Below, one piece after another: positions 43,046 through 51,622 of a stretch of DNA of 64,000 bases. A program made the position numbers and the translations under genes. The notes under the pieces are model-generated. The model was not told where the DNA came from. It made no database searches and saw only the letters and a list, made by a program, of their open reading frames with translations. The stretch spans positions 15,792-79,791 of the forward strand of contig CBDUXT010000013.1 in assembly GCA_965371245.1 (NCBI GenBank), given 5' to 3'. This DNA is from CBDUXT01 sp965371245. Lineage in GTDB: Bacteria > Planctomycetota > Phycisphaerae > UBA1845. Every line of letters begins with the position of its first letter. Position 1 is the first letter of the stretch.

Positions 43046-43231
43046 TCAGCCCGCGGACTCACCGACCGGCAGCGTCACCTTGGCGCTGACATATCCGCAG
43101 ACGCTGCAGGCCGCGTGCGGAAGTTTCGGTTTTCCGCATTTCGGGCATAGGCTGAGCGTCACCGGCGTCCCTGCGTGATGGGCTCGGCGGGTTCGCGTAC
43201 GACACTTGGACATCTTCTTGACCGGAAGCAT
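43046..43231 (-). CDS. rpmF: 50S ribosomal protein L32
   Basis: 61 residues. Begins MLPVKKMSKCRTRTRRAHH, like the MAVPKRKTSKS...RRAH start of L32, and carries a zinc ribbon CPKCG-x9-CSVCG. Usual length 57-65. Gene order rpmF-fabH agrees with most bacteria except that plsX is missing. SD sequence is weak. Confidence 0.9.
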   Translation of the reverse strand: MLPVKKMSKCRTRTRRAHHAGTPVTLSLCPKCGKPKLPHAACSVCGYVSAKVTLPVGESAG

Positions 43232-43407
43232 TCGCTCACCATCGCCAAACAGGGAAACACGATATCATCCGAGGGACCGAGCCGGCTTGGCGTTTCGGTC
43301 CACCGGAACACGAGAAAAGCAGACGATACGTCGCTGCCACCCCACCGTCAAGGGCCGCCCTGAAGGCATGTACATTGGGGTGCAGGACAGAATCGGCGAC
43401 CTTCAAG

Positions 43408-43511
43408 AACGTAGGGCAGGTCGTTGTTCCGCGTAAGCGGAACGTTGACCTGTCATGGGGCGAGGCAGGTGAACCTCCCGGCATGGCCGGGAGAACCACC
43501 TGCCCTACGTT
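43408..43511. repeat. Family F element, 104 bp with 14-bp perfect inverted ends
   Basis: Ends AACGTAGGGCAGGT (43408-43421) and ACCTGCCCTACGTT (43498-43511). Two inner hairpins: GTTCCGC-GTAA-GCGGAAC near 43425-43442 and CTCCCGGC-AT-GGCCGGGAG near 43475-43493. No ORF. It has the build of a MITE; only one copy is seen in this window. Confidence 0.65.
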
Positions 43512-43592
43512 GATGCCGCCCAAAGTCATGCACCCCTCGACCGCAGGGTCGAGTGCACCGTTTCGGCGTCCGTCCGGCAGTCCGTTGAACAA

Positions 43593-43646
43593 GTGTGGCA
43601 CCGGCTTCCAGCCCAGGGTTGCACCCGCTGGAAGCTGGTGCCACAC
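43593..43646. repeat. Family E element, copy 2
   Basis: GTGTGGCACCGGCTTCCAGC (43593-43612) and GCTGGAAGCTGGTGCCACAC (43627-43646) are inverted repeats with one mismatch and a 14-base centre. They form a 20-bp stem. Related to 37736-37780. Confidence 0.75.
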
Positions 43647-43673
43647 CGAGTTCGGGTGTTCTTCGACAGCCTT

Positions 43674-44417
43674 CTACGCCCGTGCCGGTGGCTTGCGTGG
43701 CCGAGAGGGCCGTGCGCCGCGCGGGGGTTTCGCGCCGCTCGGTCCGTCGAACGTTCCGGCGGATGGACAGTGCTTGACCAGGGTGCACGCGTGGCAATCC
43801 GGCTTGCGAGCGCGGCAGACCCGCCGGCCGTGCCAGATGAGGGCGTGGCCGGCAAATGTCCAAGACTTTCGCGGAAGGATCTCCATCAGGTCGCATTCGA
43901 TCTTGACGGCGTCCTTGCTGTCCTTGCTCGACCAGGTCAGCTTCAGGCGTGTGGCCAGCCGCCCGATGTGTGTGTCAACCACGACCCCGTCGTTCTTCCC
44001 GAACGCGGTACCCAAAACGACGTTCGCTGTCTTGCGGGCCACCCCGGGCAGGGTGACAAGGTCGTCCATGTTGCTCGGAACCTCGCCGCCAAAGTCTTCA
44101 ACGATTTTGGCGCAAGCGCCCTGCACGCTCTTGGCTTTCTGCCGGAAGAACCCGGTCGCGTGGATGATCTCTTCGATGGTGTTTCGGGGCGCGTCGGCGA
44201 GCGCCGTGGCCGTGGGAAATCGCGAGAACAGGACCGGTGTCACCTTGTTGACGGTCTCATCGGTCGATTGGGCCGACAGAATCGTCGAAACAAGCAACTG
44301 AAGCGGATCGTCGTGGCGTAGCGCACAATCGGCGTCCGGATAGAGTTTGCGCAGGCCGGTGAGTATCTTTCGCGCTCGTCGCTTCGTCTCGTCGCGAGAT
44401 TCCTTTGTCTTGGACAT
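43674..44417 (-). CDS. nth: Endonuclease III (Nth)
   Basis: 247 residues. DNA glycosylase/AP lyase for oxidised pyrimidines in base excision repair. HhH motif LPGVARKTANVV with catalytic K129; catalytic D148 (VVVDTH); [4Fe-4S] ligands C201, C208, C211 and C217 with the C-x6-C-x2-C-x5-C spacing. About 30 residues longer than E. coli Nth because of a basic, Pro-rich C-terminal tail. Last of a set of minus-strand genes. Confidence 0.95.
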   Translation of the reverse strand: MSKTKESRDETKRRARKILTGLRKLYPDADCALRHDDPLQLLVSTILSAQSTDETVNKVTPVLFSRFPTATALADAPRNTIEEIIHATGFFRQKAKSVQGACAKIVEDFGGEVPSNMDDLVTLPGVARKTANVVLGTAFGKNDGVVVDTHIGRLATRLKLTWSSKDSKDAVKIECDLMEILPRKSWTFAGHALIWHGRRVCRARKPDCHACTLVKHCPSAGTFDGPSGAKPPRGARPSRPRKPPARA

Positions 44418-44451
44418 CGTACGCTACCGCTCTGGGTCGCCGGTCTACGCC

Positions 44452-45159
44452 TCATCCCGACGGCTCGGCCTGCTCGCTTTTCCGCGGATCGACCCACCGA
44501 ACGTGCCCGTTCTCGAAGACGTCTTTCTTCCAGATGGGGACGTCCTTTTTGAGCGTGTCGATCAGCCAGCGGCACGCCTCGAACGCCTCCGCACGGTGGC
44601 CGCACGCGACCGCGATCATAACGGACGCCTCGCCGGGCGGCACCTGACCGAGCCGGTGGACAATCGCCAGACGCCCCACCGCCCAGCGCCGCACGGCTTG
44701 ATCGGCCAACGCGTGAAGCTGACGCCGGGCCATCGATTCGTAGCCTTCGTATTCGAGGCGAACCAGCTCGCCGTGCTTTGCATCCGACTCGTGGCGGGTC
44801 GCGCCCTCAAAGATCACCACCCCCCCGAGGGTCGGATCTCCGAAGACGAAAGACCGAACGCCGGCCGCATCAATGGGGACGGTCACGAGATCGACCAGAA
44901 CGGTGTCGCCATCGCAGCCGCCGGAAACCGGCGGGATCAACGCGACCTCATCCCCCGCCTTCAGCACCCGATCGTCGTCAGCGAACTCTTCGTTGACCGC
45001 GAGGCGAATCGAGGTCATGGCCGGCAGCAGCGCGGGAAACCGCTCGACCAATACCCCGCGGAGCCCCCCCACCGTCATCGCTTCAGGCAAGTCGAGCGAC
45101 ACACTCTCGACGCCGGAAAGGCTCTTGGCCGGCCCCAGAAACAGCACGTTGATTTGCAT
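44452..45159 (-). CDS. MoaD-MoaE fusion (molybdopterin synthase)
   Basis: 235 residues. Residues 1-81 are MoaD (MQINVLFLGPAKSLSG, ending PPVSGG at 76-81); residues ~85-235 are MoaE (VDLVTVPIDA, GATRHESD, EYEGYESMA, RLGQVPPGEASVMIAV, DVPIWKKDVF in parts). In separate proteins the MoaD Gly-Gly end must be free to be thiocarboxylated; here C82 follows directly. Mycobacterium tuberculosis MoaX is a known fusion that is cleaved after this Gly, so processing may occur here too. The start overlaps the stop of the O-methyltransferase (TGATG). Confidence 0.88.
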   Translation of the reverse strand: MQINVLFLGPAKSLSGVESVSLDLPEAMTVGGLRGVLVERFPALLPAMTSIRLAVNEEFADDDRVLKAGDEVALIPPVSGGCDGDTVLVDLVTVPIDAAGVRSFVFGDPTLGGVVIFEGATRHESDAKHGELVRLEYEGYESMARRQLHALADQAVRRWAVGRLAIVHRLGQVPPGEASVMIAVACGHRAEAFEACRWLIDTLKKDVPIWKKDVFENGHVRWVDPRKSEQAEPSG

Positions 45160-45734
45160 CACGACGGTTTCTCGGCGGTCGTCTTGACGGCGAGGTTCAT
45201 CCCGTTGCCTACCGGAACATCGATCGCGTGGAAGTCCGGCGTCGTATCCATCCAGGCGACGAACGTCGCGAGTTCTTTGGCGTGCGTCCTGGTGTTGTCC
45301 GTCAACACGACCGCGCGTTCGCTCAGCTTGCCGGTGAGAAGCTCGACGTACCGGATGCAGTTCTCCTTATCCGCATCGCTGAGCGCGAAGTCGAACGGGC
45401 CATCGAGCGACGCGAGAACTTCGAGCGCGTCGCCCGTTATCAGATCGACAACGGACCCGACACCGGCCGCCTCAAGCGTCGCTCGGGTGGCCTGGGTCTT
45501 CCGGGCGTCCCGGTCGATGGAGATGAGACGCCCACCGGTCTGTGTCAACGCCGACGCGATCCAAAGCGTGCTGTAGCCGTAGCTGGTACCGATCTCTACG
45601 GCGCGGGTTGCGCCCGTCGCGAGAATCATGGCATGGACAAACTCCCCCGCCTCGCGCGGCAGGGCATTGGCATCGTCCACGGTCTGGACGAAGGTCGCCA
45701 GGGACTCGAGCGCATGGCGCGTCTTCTGGTTCAT
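45159..45734 (-). CDS. O-methyltransferase family 3 (COMT-like)
   Basis: 191 residues from ATG 45734 (the upstream 56-codon extension is unlike the family). SAM-binding motif VEIGTSYGYSTLWIASAL, then ISIDRDARKTQ, DFALSDADKENCIRYVELL and GNGMNLAVKT. Belongs to the small class I O-methyltransferases (YrrM/caffeoyl-CoA type). The substrate is unknown. Its stop overlaps the moaDE start. Confidence 0.82.
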   Translation of the reverse strand: MNQKTRHALESLATFVQTVDDANALPREAGEFVHAMILATGATRAVEIGTSYGYSTLWIASALTQTGGRLISIDRDARKTQATRATLEAAGVGSVVDLITGDALEVLASLDGPFDFALSDADKENCIRYVELLTGKLSERAVVLTDNTRTHAKELATFVAWMDTTPDFHAIDVPVGNGMNLAVKTTAEKPS

Positions 45735-45774
45735 AGGACGGTCCCAAAAGCGCAAGCGAACGCGACCTCGCCGA

Positions 45775-46275
45775 CTAACGCAGAAACGGCTTGCCCAACA
45801 GGCGGCGGATCGTGGCAAGCTGTCCGGCATGAAACGCTTCGTGCCGGTTGCAATGAGCCACGGCACCTCGCTTGTCGCTATAGTGCGGGTGGGGTCCGCC
45901 ATCGGCGGCGAACGCCGGCTCGTCCAACATCGCGTCGCTCATGGATTGGATCGCCGACAGCGTCTTGCGATGCACCTCGTCCATCGTGGCCCGTACGATG
46001 TCCGCCGCTGGATAAGCATGTTCCTCCGCCGACGCGACCGGCTTGCCGAGCGCGAAATGGGCCTTGAACGAGTCGTCGAGCGTGGTGGCGCTGAGGCAGC
46101 GGACGTGGATCAGCGTGTTCTGGGCGCTCGCCAAATGGCCACAGAGCCACAGTGCATGGGCGAGTCCCGGTCCCGGCTGATAGGTCCAGTCCTCGCCCTT
46201 GATGTCGGCGACAAGCATCAGTGTCCACTGGCGTGATGCGTCCAGTTGCCCGGCAAGAAGTTCGGTCTGCGTCAT
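45775..46275 (-). CDS. DinB family metal-binding protein
   Basis: 166 residues from ATG 46275. Four-helix DinB/YfiT-like fold: AHALWLCGHLASAQN provides the first His, HCNRHEAFHAGQLATIRRLLG the second pair. The family includes thiol-dependent S-transferases (for example bacillithiol or mycothiol linked), but the reaction cannot be read here. 41 bases from the O-methyltransferase gene. Confidence 0.78.
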   Translation of the reverse strand: MTQTELLAGQLDASRQWTLMLVADIKGEDWTYQPGPGLAHALWLCGHLASAQNTLIHVRCLSATTLDDSFKAHFALGKPVASAEEHAYPAADIVRATMDEVHRKTLSAIQSMSDAMLDEPAFAADGGPHPHYSDKRGAVAHCNRHEAFHAGQLATIRRLLGKPFLR

Positions 46276-46325
46276 GGCTGTCGTCGTCTTGTCTTGTACT
46301 CCCAACGCCACGGTTCCACGGATGC

Positions 46326-47405
46326 CTACTCGACGGAAAGCGTTGGAGCCGGAGCCTGCTGCTCGCTACGAATGCTGACCTGCCCCGCCGTGTTGGCCAC
46401 GACGCCCTGAACGGCTTCGCTAATATAGTCCTTCGTGTCCGTGAAGAGCTTTTCCGGTGCTCCGGCGTCGCCGTGAATGCGGATCTCGGCGTGGAGCGGA
46501 ATCTCGCCGAGGAACGGGACACCGAGGTCCTCGGCCGCCGCCCGCGCGCCCCCGTGGTCGAACAGCTCGTCGCGGTGGCCGCATTTTGGACAAAGATAGT
46601 AGCTCATGTTCTCGATGATTCCGAGGCAGGGAACGTTGAGCTGCTCATACATCCGCACCGCGCGCCGTGCGTCGATCAGGGCGACGTCCTGCGGCGTGCA
46701 AATCACCACCGCCCCGGTCATCGGGATCGACTGCGCCAGGCTCAAAGGAACGTCCCCGGTGCCGGGCGGGAGATCGACGATCAGGTAGTCCAGCTCGCCC
46801 CACCGGACCTGATCGAGAAACTGCTTGACCACGCCATGCGTCATCGGGCCGCGCCAAATCAGCGGCTTGTCACGATCGACCATGAACCCGATGCTCATGA
46901 TCTTCACGCCACCGGAAACGGGTGGGATGATCAGCTCCCCCTCGACGGTCGGTTTCGTGCCTTCGAGCCCGGTCATCGTGGGAATGCTTGGCCCATACAC
47001 ATCCAGGTCCATGAGCCCCACCGCAGCCCCGGTTCGGTGCAGACCATAGGCCAACATGACAGCGGCCGTGCTCTTGCCAACTCCTCCCTTGCCGGCCCCC
47101 ACGGCAATCACGTTCTTGACGCCCGGCAGTTGGGTGGATGCGGCCCTACTTGAGCGAACCTTGGCGCTCCATTTCACCTCGACGGACTCGACCGCGTCCA
47201 GTTTCTTCACCGCCTCCTCGACGTCGCGCCGAATCTGGTCTTTCAGCGGGCAGGCCGGCGTGGTGAGCTCGACCGATACGCAGACACGGTCCCCATCGAT
47301 CTCGATGTCCTTGATCATGTTGAGCGTTACCAAATCCTTATGCAGCTCCGGGTCATCGACTGTGCGAAGCTGATCGCGGACCTGCTCTGTTGTGACGATG
47401 GACAT
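46326..47405 (-). CDS. Mrp/ApbC Fe-S cluster carrier ATPase
   Basis: 359 residues from ATG 47405 (AGGAG eight bases upstream). N-terminal DUF59/MIP18-like domain (~1-85), then the Mrp/NBP35 P-loop ATPase with VGAGKGGVGKST (103-113), DLDVYGPSIP and DLPPGTGD. The CPKCG motif (in YYLCPKCGH) holds the bridging Fe-S cluster in a dimer. It delivers Fe-S clusters to apo-proteins. It heads the minus-strand group with DinB, O-methyltransferase, MoaDE and Nth, of which Nth is itself an Fe-S enzyme. Confidence 0.93.
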   Translation of the reverse strand: MSIVTTEQVRDQLRTVDDPELHKDLVTLNMIKDIEIDGDRVCVSVELTTPACPLKDQIRRDVEEAVKKLDAVESVEVKWSAKVRSSRAASTQLPGVKNVIAVGAGKGGVGKSTAAVMLAYGLHRTGAAVGLMDLDVYGPSIPTMTGLEGTKPTVEGELIIPPVSGGVKIMSIGFMVDRDKPLIWRGPMTHGVVKQFLDQVRWGELDYLIVDLPPGTGDVPLSLAQSIPMTGAVVICTPQDVALIDARRAVRMYEQLNVPCLGIIENMSYYLCPKCGHRDELFDHGGARAAAEDLGVPFLGEIPLHAEIRIHGDAGAPEKLFTDTKDYISEAVQGVVANTAGQVSIRSEQQAPAPTLSVE

Positions 47406-47624
47406 TCCACAAATCTCCTGCCGAGTACACGGCGTAACTAGTCGTTGCGACAAGGCGCGTGAATATAGCACCGCGTTAGTGACACATCTACCCCTGCCCG
47501 GTGAGACCCGGTATGATTCCCGATGGGTCGCGCTGCGCGGTTCGGATCGCTTGGCGCGACCGCCCGCGGCGAGCGGTGGTTCGCGGGCGCAGGGTTATGC
47601 CTCAGGTTGATTCGGGGCGCCGCC

Positions 47625-49148
47625 ATGTCGTTGAAGAATATCAAGCCTGGAACCTGGCTGCTGGCCCGCCGAATCGCCGGTCTTTGGATGGTCGTGCTGG
47701 CCATCGGGCTCGCGTTGATCGGCGTCGTGCTCGCGATCTACCAGGCGCGTTCGTTCACCCTAAGCCTTATGGCGCAGACGCAGGCGCAAACCGAGCACCT
47801 AGCCGAGCAGGCAAACCGGGACTTTGAACAACAACTGCGACGGGGGCTCCTCCAGTTGGCGCGCCACGTGCGAGGCGGACCCGACCGCATCTGGGATGCC
47901 GGTGAGTCGTTTCCGGCATGGTTCGACGGGCTGTACGCCTGGGACGGTGAACAGATCTCGATCATCGACCCGCCCGTCGCGGAGGCCGAGGCGTTGCTCG
48001 CGTGGATCACCGAGCGGTTGCCGGCACTGCGCCCGCTGCAGGAAAACGGCCCTCGACGCGTGGAACTCGCCTACGCAGACATGCGGTCGTGCCCGTTGGT
48101 GGTCGCCTGGCGGACCACCACGACACGGGACCGGAAGACATACGTTCTGGCGGCGCGCATCCAAACCGACCGGCTCCGCGAACTGGTCATGGAGCCGCTG
48201 ATCGATGGCTACGACGGGCTTGAACTGGTGGCGGCCGGCTCCGATCACCAGCCCTGGTCCCAGCCTTTGTACGGAGCTCTGCGCGCGTGGGCGATTCGAC
48301 CGACCGATGCGTTTGTCCAGGAGCAGCGCAGCGCCGTGCTCGGCCAAACGTTCGCTCACCTGGGCATCACGACCCTCGCCCTCGCCACGGTTCTTGTGGC
48401 CATGTGGGTGCTGACGCGCGTCGTACGGCACGAGGCGGCGCTTGCCGAAATGAAGGCGAACTTCGTCGCCGACGTCTCCCATGAGCTGAAGACCCCGCTC
48501 TCCCTGATTCGCATGTTCGGCGAAACGCTCCAATCGGGTCGTGTCCAAAGCGAGGAAAAACGGCAGGAGTACTACGATATCATCACACGCGAAAGCACGC
48601 GGCTAACAGGGCTGATCGACAATATCCTTGATTTCTCCCGGATCAACGCCGGGCGACAAGTGTATCAGTTGCGCCCGACGGACCTCGCCGTCGTCGTGCG
48701 TGACACATTCGAGGCCTATCAGGCCCAGTTGGAGCAAAACGGGTTTGAGCACCACCTGACCATTGAACCCGATCTTCCCGAGGTGCTTGCCGACCGAAAC
48801 GCCATCGCACAGGTGCTGATCAATTTCATCAACAACGCGATCAAGTACTCCGCCGAAGAGCGCCACCTCGTGATCGAGGTCACGCAAGACACGCGCCGCG
48901 GCGACCGCGGCGTGCTCATCTCCGTACACGACCGGGGCATTGGCATCCGCCCCGAGGACCGAGCCCAAGTGCTCGACGGCTTCTTTCGGGCGCCGGATGG
49001 ACGCGTGCGGGAACAGCGGGGGGCCGGACTCGGTTTGGCGTTGGTCAAGCACATCGTGGACGGGCACGGCGGGTCGCTCGACGTGGAATCCCGGCTGGTC
49101 AAAGGTAGCACGTTTCGCATATTCTTACCGGCAGTCAAACCCGCCTAG
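47625..49148 (+). CDS. Membrane sensor histidine kinase
   Basis: 507 residues from ATG 47625. Helix 1 near 13-37 and helix 2 near 247-265 enclose a ~210-residue periplasmic sensor region without a recognised domain. HisKA follows with phospho-acceptor H286 (DVSHELKTPL), then HATPase: N box LINFINNAIKYS, G1 DRGIGI, G2 GAGLGLALVK. No HAMP domain is obvious. Partner of the response regulator encoded 69 bases downstream. Resembles PhoR/BaeS-type kinases. Confidence 0.93.
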   Translation: MSLKNIKPGTWLLARRIAGLWMVVLAIGLALIGVVLAIYQARSFTLSLMAQTQAQTEHLAEQANRDFEQQLRRGLLQLARHVRGGPDRIWDAGESFPAWFDGLYAWDGEQISIIDPPVAEAEALLAWITERLPALRPLQENGPRRVELAYADMRSCPLVVAWRTTTTRDRKTYVLAARIQTDRLRELVMEPLIDGYDGLELVAAGSDHQPWSQPLYGALRAWAIRPTDAFVQEQRSAVLGQTFAHLGITTLALATVLVAMWVLTRVVRHEAALAEMKANFVADVSHELKTPLSLIRMFGETLQSGRVQSEEKRQEYYDIITRESTRLTGLIDNILDFSRINAGRQVYQLRPTDLAVVVRDTFEAYQAQLEQNGFEHHLTIEPDLPEVLADRNAIAQVLINFINNAIKYSAEERHLVIEVTQDTRRGDRGVLISVHDRGIGIRPEDRAQVLDGFFRAPDGRVREQRGAGLGLALVKHIVDGHGGSLDVESRLVKGSTFRIFLPAVKPA

Positions 49149-49217
49149 CGGCGGACGATCTCCCTCCGGCGGCCGGCGCGGTCGCGGAAGGCGCGGACCA
49201 TCGAGGAGGCAAGACAT

Positions 49218-49898
49218 ATGGCTCGGATTCTGATCGCGGAAGATGACACGGACATGGCCATGGGCCTGAAGGACAACCTTCAGTTCGAGGGCTATGAGGT
49301 ACTTGTGGCCGCGGATGGGGAGGCCGCGCTTCAGTCGGCGATCGAGTCGAGTCCGGATCTGATCTTGATGGACATCATGATGCCCAAGATGGACGGACTG
49401 GAGGTGTGCCGACGCATTCGGGAATCGGGGTACACGCTTCCGATTCTGATGCTGACGGCCAAGAGCCAGGAGATCGACATCGTGCGCGGGCTGGAGGTCG
49501 GTGCCGACGATTACGTCACCAAGCCCTTCAGCATTCGCGAGTTGCTTGCGCGCGTGAAAGCGGCGCTGCGCAGGACGGGCGCCGGCAAGGGGCTGTCGAA
49601 GATTCTTCGGATCGGTGAAGCGACCGTGGACCTGGTCAAGGGCAAGGTGGAGCGCGCTGGGGAGACGTACAGCCTTGGGCACTTCGAGATGGAAATCTTG
49701 AAGATCCTCGTCGAGAACACCGAGCAACCGGTGGAGCGCAACAAGTTGCTGGACGTGATCTGGGGCCTGGAGGGCTTTCCCGCGACGCGAACGGTCGACA
49801 ACCACATCGTCAGCCTGCGGCGCAAGATCGAGCCGGATCCCAAGCATCCCAGACACATCGTAACGATCCACAGTATCGGCTATAAGTTTGTACCATAA
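49218..49898 (+). CDS. OmpR/PhoB-type response regulator
   Basis: 226 residues. Receiver domain 1-120 with the acidic pair D9/D10, acceptor D52 (LMDIMMPKMDG), Thr (MLTAKS) and K (VTKPFS). C-terminal winged helix (LGHFEMEILKILVEN, ATRTVDNHIVSLRRKIEPDPKHP, IGYKFVP in parts). GAGG precedes ATG. Works with the kinase upstream; target unknown. Confidence 0.95.
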   Translation: MARILIAEDDTDMAMGLKDNLQFEGYEVLVAADGEAALQSAIESSPDLILMDIMMPKMDGLEVCRRIRESGYTLPILMLTAKSQEIDIVRGLEVGADDYVTKPFSIRELLARVKAALRRTGAGKGLSKILRIGEATVDLVKGKVERAGETYSLGHFEMEILKILVENTEQPVERNKLLDVIWGLEGFPATRTVDNHIVSLRRKIEPDPKHPRHIVTIHSIGYKFVP

Positions 49899-50056
49899 AC
49901 GTCACGGCGGGGCCGATTCCCATTCCCCGATCGCCTGATAACCAGGCGCCAGGACTCTCTGCGCGGCCCGTACAATCTCCGACAACATTCCCTGAACAAT
50001 TCGCAATACTCCAGACGTCTTACATAATGAAGACCTGAGGAGTCTTGAGTTCGGCC

Positions 50057-50254
50057 ATGAACGCAACGTGCAAAACCAAGAAGACCGAAGCTCGTCTCGA
50101 GCAGCAGCTAACTCGGCTGCGGAACCGCTTGGCGGATGCCTGGGCGTTTCATTGCACGAGCCGGGTCATTCGGCGCCTCGAAGCGATGATCCAGAAGCGC
50201 TGGGTCATGCTTGAGCGGACCCGCAACTTCTGCCCACAACCAGTGCCGGCGTGA
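50057..50254 (+). CDS. Possible small basic protein
   Basis: 65 residues from ATG 50057, or 69 from TTG 50045, which has GAGGAG close upstream. Helical and basic: EARLEQQLTRLRNRLADAWAF, VIRRLEAMIQKRW (in parts). Coding status uncertain; there is no known family. Composition fits a real short coiled-coil protein, and it lies in otherwise gene-free DNA after the regulator pair. Confidence 0.35.
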   Translation: MNATCKTKKTEARLEQQLTRLRNRLADAWAFHCTSRVIRRLEAMIQKRWVMLERTRNFCPQPVPA

Positions 50255-50265
50255 CGCACCGGCCT

Positions 50266-50308
50266 GCCCTGGTGCAGGTCGGGTGGCCCCACCCACCCGA
50301 CCTGCACC
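50266..50308. repeat. Inverted repeat, 16-bp arms
   Basis: GGTGCAGGTCGGGTGG (about 50271-50286) is exactly inverted as CCACCCGACCTGCACC (about 50293-50308), 6 bases apart. It forms a stable stem 35 bases after the small ORF at 50057-50254. The downstream CACCTCCTTTTCTT includes a short T-run, so it could also act as a terminator. Confidence 0.6.
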
Positions 50309-50443
50309 ACCTCCTTTTCTTCCCTGGCTCAACACCCCTACATTCGACAGCGTGTTCCCGCCACCGAACATCCTTCGGGAGGCTCGGCCTCCGTTGACCA
50401 CGGAAGCTGCTGCGCGGGACAGAATCCCCGTGGGGCGGTTTTC

Positions 50444-50510
50444 GCAGCACCGGGCGCGAGCCCGGTGACATGTTGACGCGGGCGTCCGCAGGCCGGCGCC
50501 TGCGGCTCTG
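50444..50510 (+). repeat. Family A element, copy A2
   Basis: Hairpin 1 CACCGGGC-GCGA-GCCCGGTG and hairpin 2 CCGCAGGC-CGGC-GCCTGCGG, ending GCTCTG. Relative to A1, pair 5 of hairpin 2 has changed from G-C to A-T on both sides. The spacer begins ACATGTTGACGC. The left CAGAGC reads GCAGC. Confidence 0.85.
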
Positions 50511-50627
50511 CCTCGGGTAGGCTTTCGACCCGTTCGACCGCGACCGGCAACCGCTTCGGCTTGCGATGTTTGGGCGCTGCCCGCACAATGCCCCTCGCCA
50601 TCGACCGATAACCGAGGAGCTTTTCCA

Positions 50628-51062
50628 ATGCCCACAGCCCAAACGATTCTGGAACGGAAGGGGACGGACGTCGCAACGGTCGAGCGGAAGAACACCGTTT
50701 TGGGGGCGGCCAAGCTCATGAACGAGCGAAAAATCGGAGCGTTGGTGGTCACGGACGGGGAGCGGGCCGTCGGAATCTTCACCGAACGGGACATTCTCAA
50801 TCGCGTGGTGGCTGCGGGGCTTGAGGCCGAGAAGACGAAGGTTGGTGACGTGATGACGTCGCCCATGGCTTGTTGCAAGAGAGACACGCTCCTACGGGAG
50901 TGCAAGAACGTCATGAGCAGGAAACGGATTCGCCATCTTCCCGTCGTCGAGAGCGGGAAGCTCTATGGGATGATTTCCTCCGGCGACATCCTGGCCACCG
51001 AATGCGCCGACCAACAGGCGACGATCGAGTACCTTCAGGAATACCTCTACGGGCATCGCTAG
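50628..51062 (+). CDS. CBS-domain pair protein
   Basis: 144 residues made of two CBS domains (about 10-65: ERKNTVLGAAKLMNERKIGALVVTD, GIFTERDILNRVV; about 75-130: VMTSPMACCKRDTLLRECKNVMSRKRIRHLPVVE in parts). Such stand-alone proteins bind adenine nucleotides and regulate partners. GAGGAG lies before ATG. No partner domain is attached. The phosphodiesterase gene starts 74 bases on. Confidence 0.92.
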   Translation: MPTAQTILERKGTDVATVERKNTVLGAAKLMNERKIGALVVTDGERAVGIFTERDILNRVVAAGLEAEKTKVGDVMTSPMACCKRDTLLRECKNVMSRKRIRHLPVVESGKLYGMISSGDILATECADQQATIEYLQEYLYGHR

Positions 51063-51136
51063 GGATCGACCGTACGTGCCGAGCGGGTGCGCTCGGCGTG
51101 GTTGCCGCCGGCCTCCGCCCGCTCGGAGCTTCGTTG

Positions 51137-51622
51137 ATGGTTGTCGGTGTGATCTCGGACACGCACGATCGTCTGCCCATGATCGACGCCGCGCTTTCGC
51201 TTTTCTCAAAGCGGAGCGTCGAGGCCGTGATTCACGCTGGCGATTTCGTGGCTCCGTTCGCGGTGAGGCGGCTTTTGCAGTACGAGGGCCCACTCTTTTC
51301 CACCTACGGAAACAACGACGGCGAGCGGATCGGCCTGAAGGAGCTGATGCCGCAGGTCGTTGGCGGCCCCTTGTTCGTGGAGCTTGGCGGGCGGCAGGTG
51401 CTTGTGCATCATTTCATCGACTGGTGTGATGCGGCGGACGTCGATCGTGCCGACATCGTCATCACGGGACACACGCACGAGGTGGTCAACACCCATCGGG
51501 ATGGTAAGCTCTTTCTCAATCCCGGCGAGTGCTGCGGGTGGGTGTCCGGTCGCTGTACCGTGGCGATCCTGGACACGTCAGGCCCTACGGCGGAGGTCTG
51601 CGAATTGGAGCCGGGTGCGTGA
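51137..51622 (+). CDS. YfcE/MJ0936-type phosphodiesterase
   Basis: 161 residues from ATG 51137 (GGAG eight bases upstream). Calcineurin-like metallophosphoesterase: DTH (8-10) in GVISDTHD, GDF in HAGDFVAP, GNND, and GHTH near the end (ITGHTHEVVN). Length typical of YfcE/MJ0936. Substrate unknown; likely a phosphodiester. Downstream a 183-base repeat block separates it from the next gene. Confidence 0.9.
   Translation: MVVGVISDTHDRLPMIDAALSLFSKRSVEAVIHAGDFVAPFAVRRLLQYEGPLFSTYGNNDGERIGLKELMPQVVGGPLFVELGGRQVLVHHFIDWCDAADVDRADIVITGHTHEVVNTHRDGKLFLNPGECCGWVSGRCTVAILDTSGPTAEVCELEPGA

Larger units (their letters stand above)
43232..43673. other. Repeat-rich gene-free stretch rpmF-nth
   Basis: 442 bases without a gene. 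They hold two inverted-repeat elements of different families: one at 43408-43511 (14-bp perfect ends) and one at 43593-43646. The second is 28 bases after the nth stop and could fold as a terminator-like stem without a T-run. Confidence 0.5.
50255..50627 (+). other. Gene-free stretch upstream of the CBS gene
   Basis: 373 bases holding family A copy A2 (50444-50510). At 50266-50308 there is an imperfect inverted pair around GGTGCAGGTCGGGTGG / CCACCCGACCTGCACC. No gene found. Confidence 0.5.

Noticed and set aside
42834..43178. Frame between rpmF and fabH as a candidate plsX or other gene
   Set aside because: Wrong strand, overlaps rpmF, Pro/Ser/Gly-rich with no PlsX motif.
43408..43646. Possible CRISPR array because of clustered palindromes
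   Set aside because: The units differ in sequence and length and are not evenly spaced; no cas gene is present.
45735..45902. In-frame extension of the O-methyltransferase
   Set aside because: The added 56 residues are antisense to the start of the DinB gene region and unlike the family.
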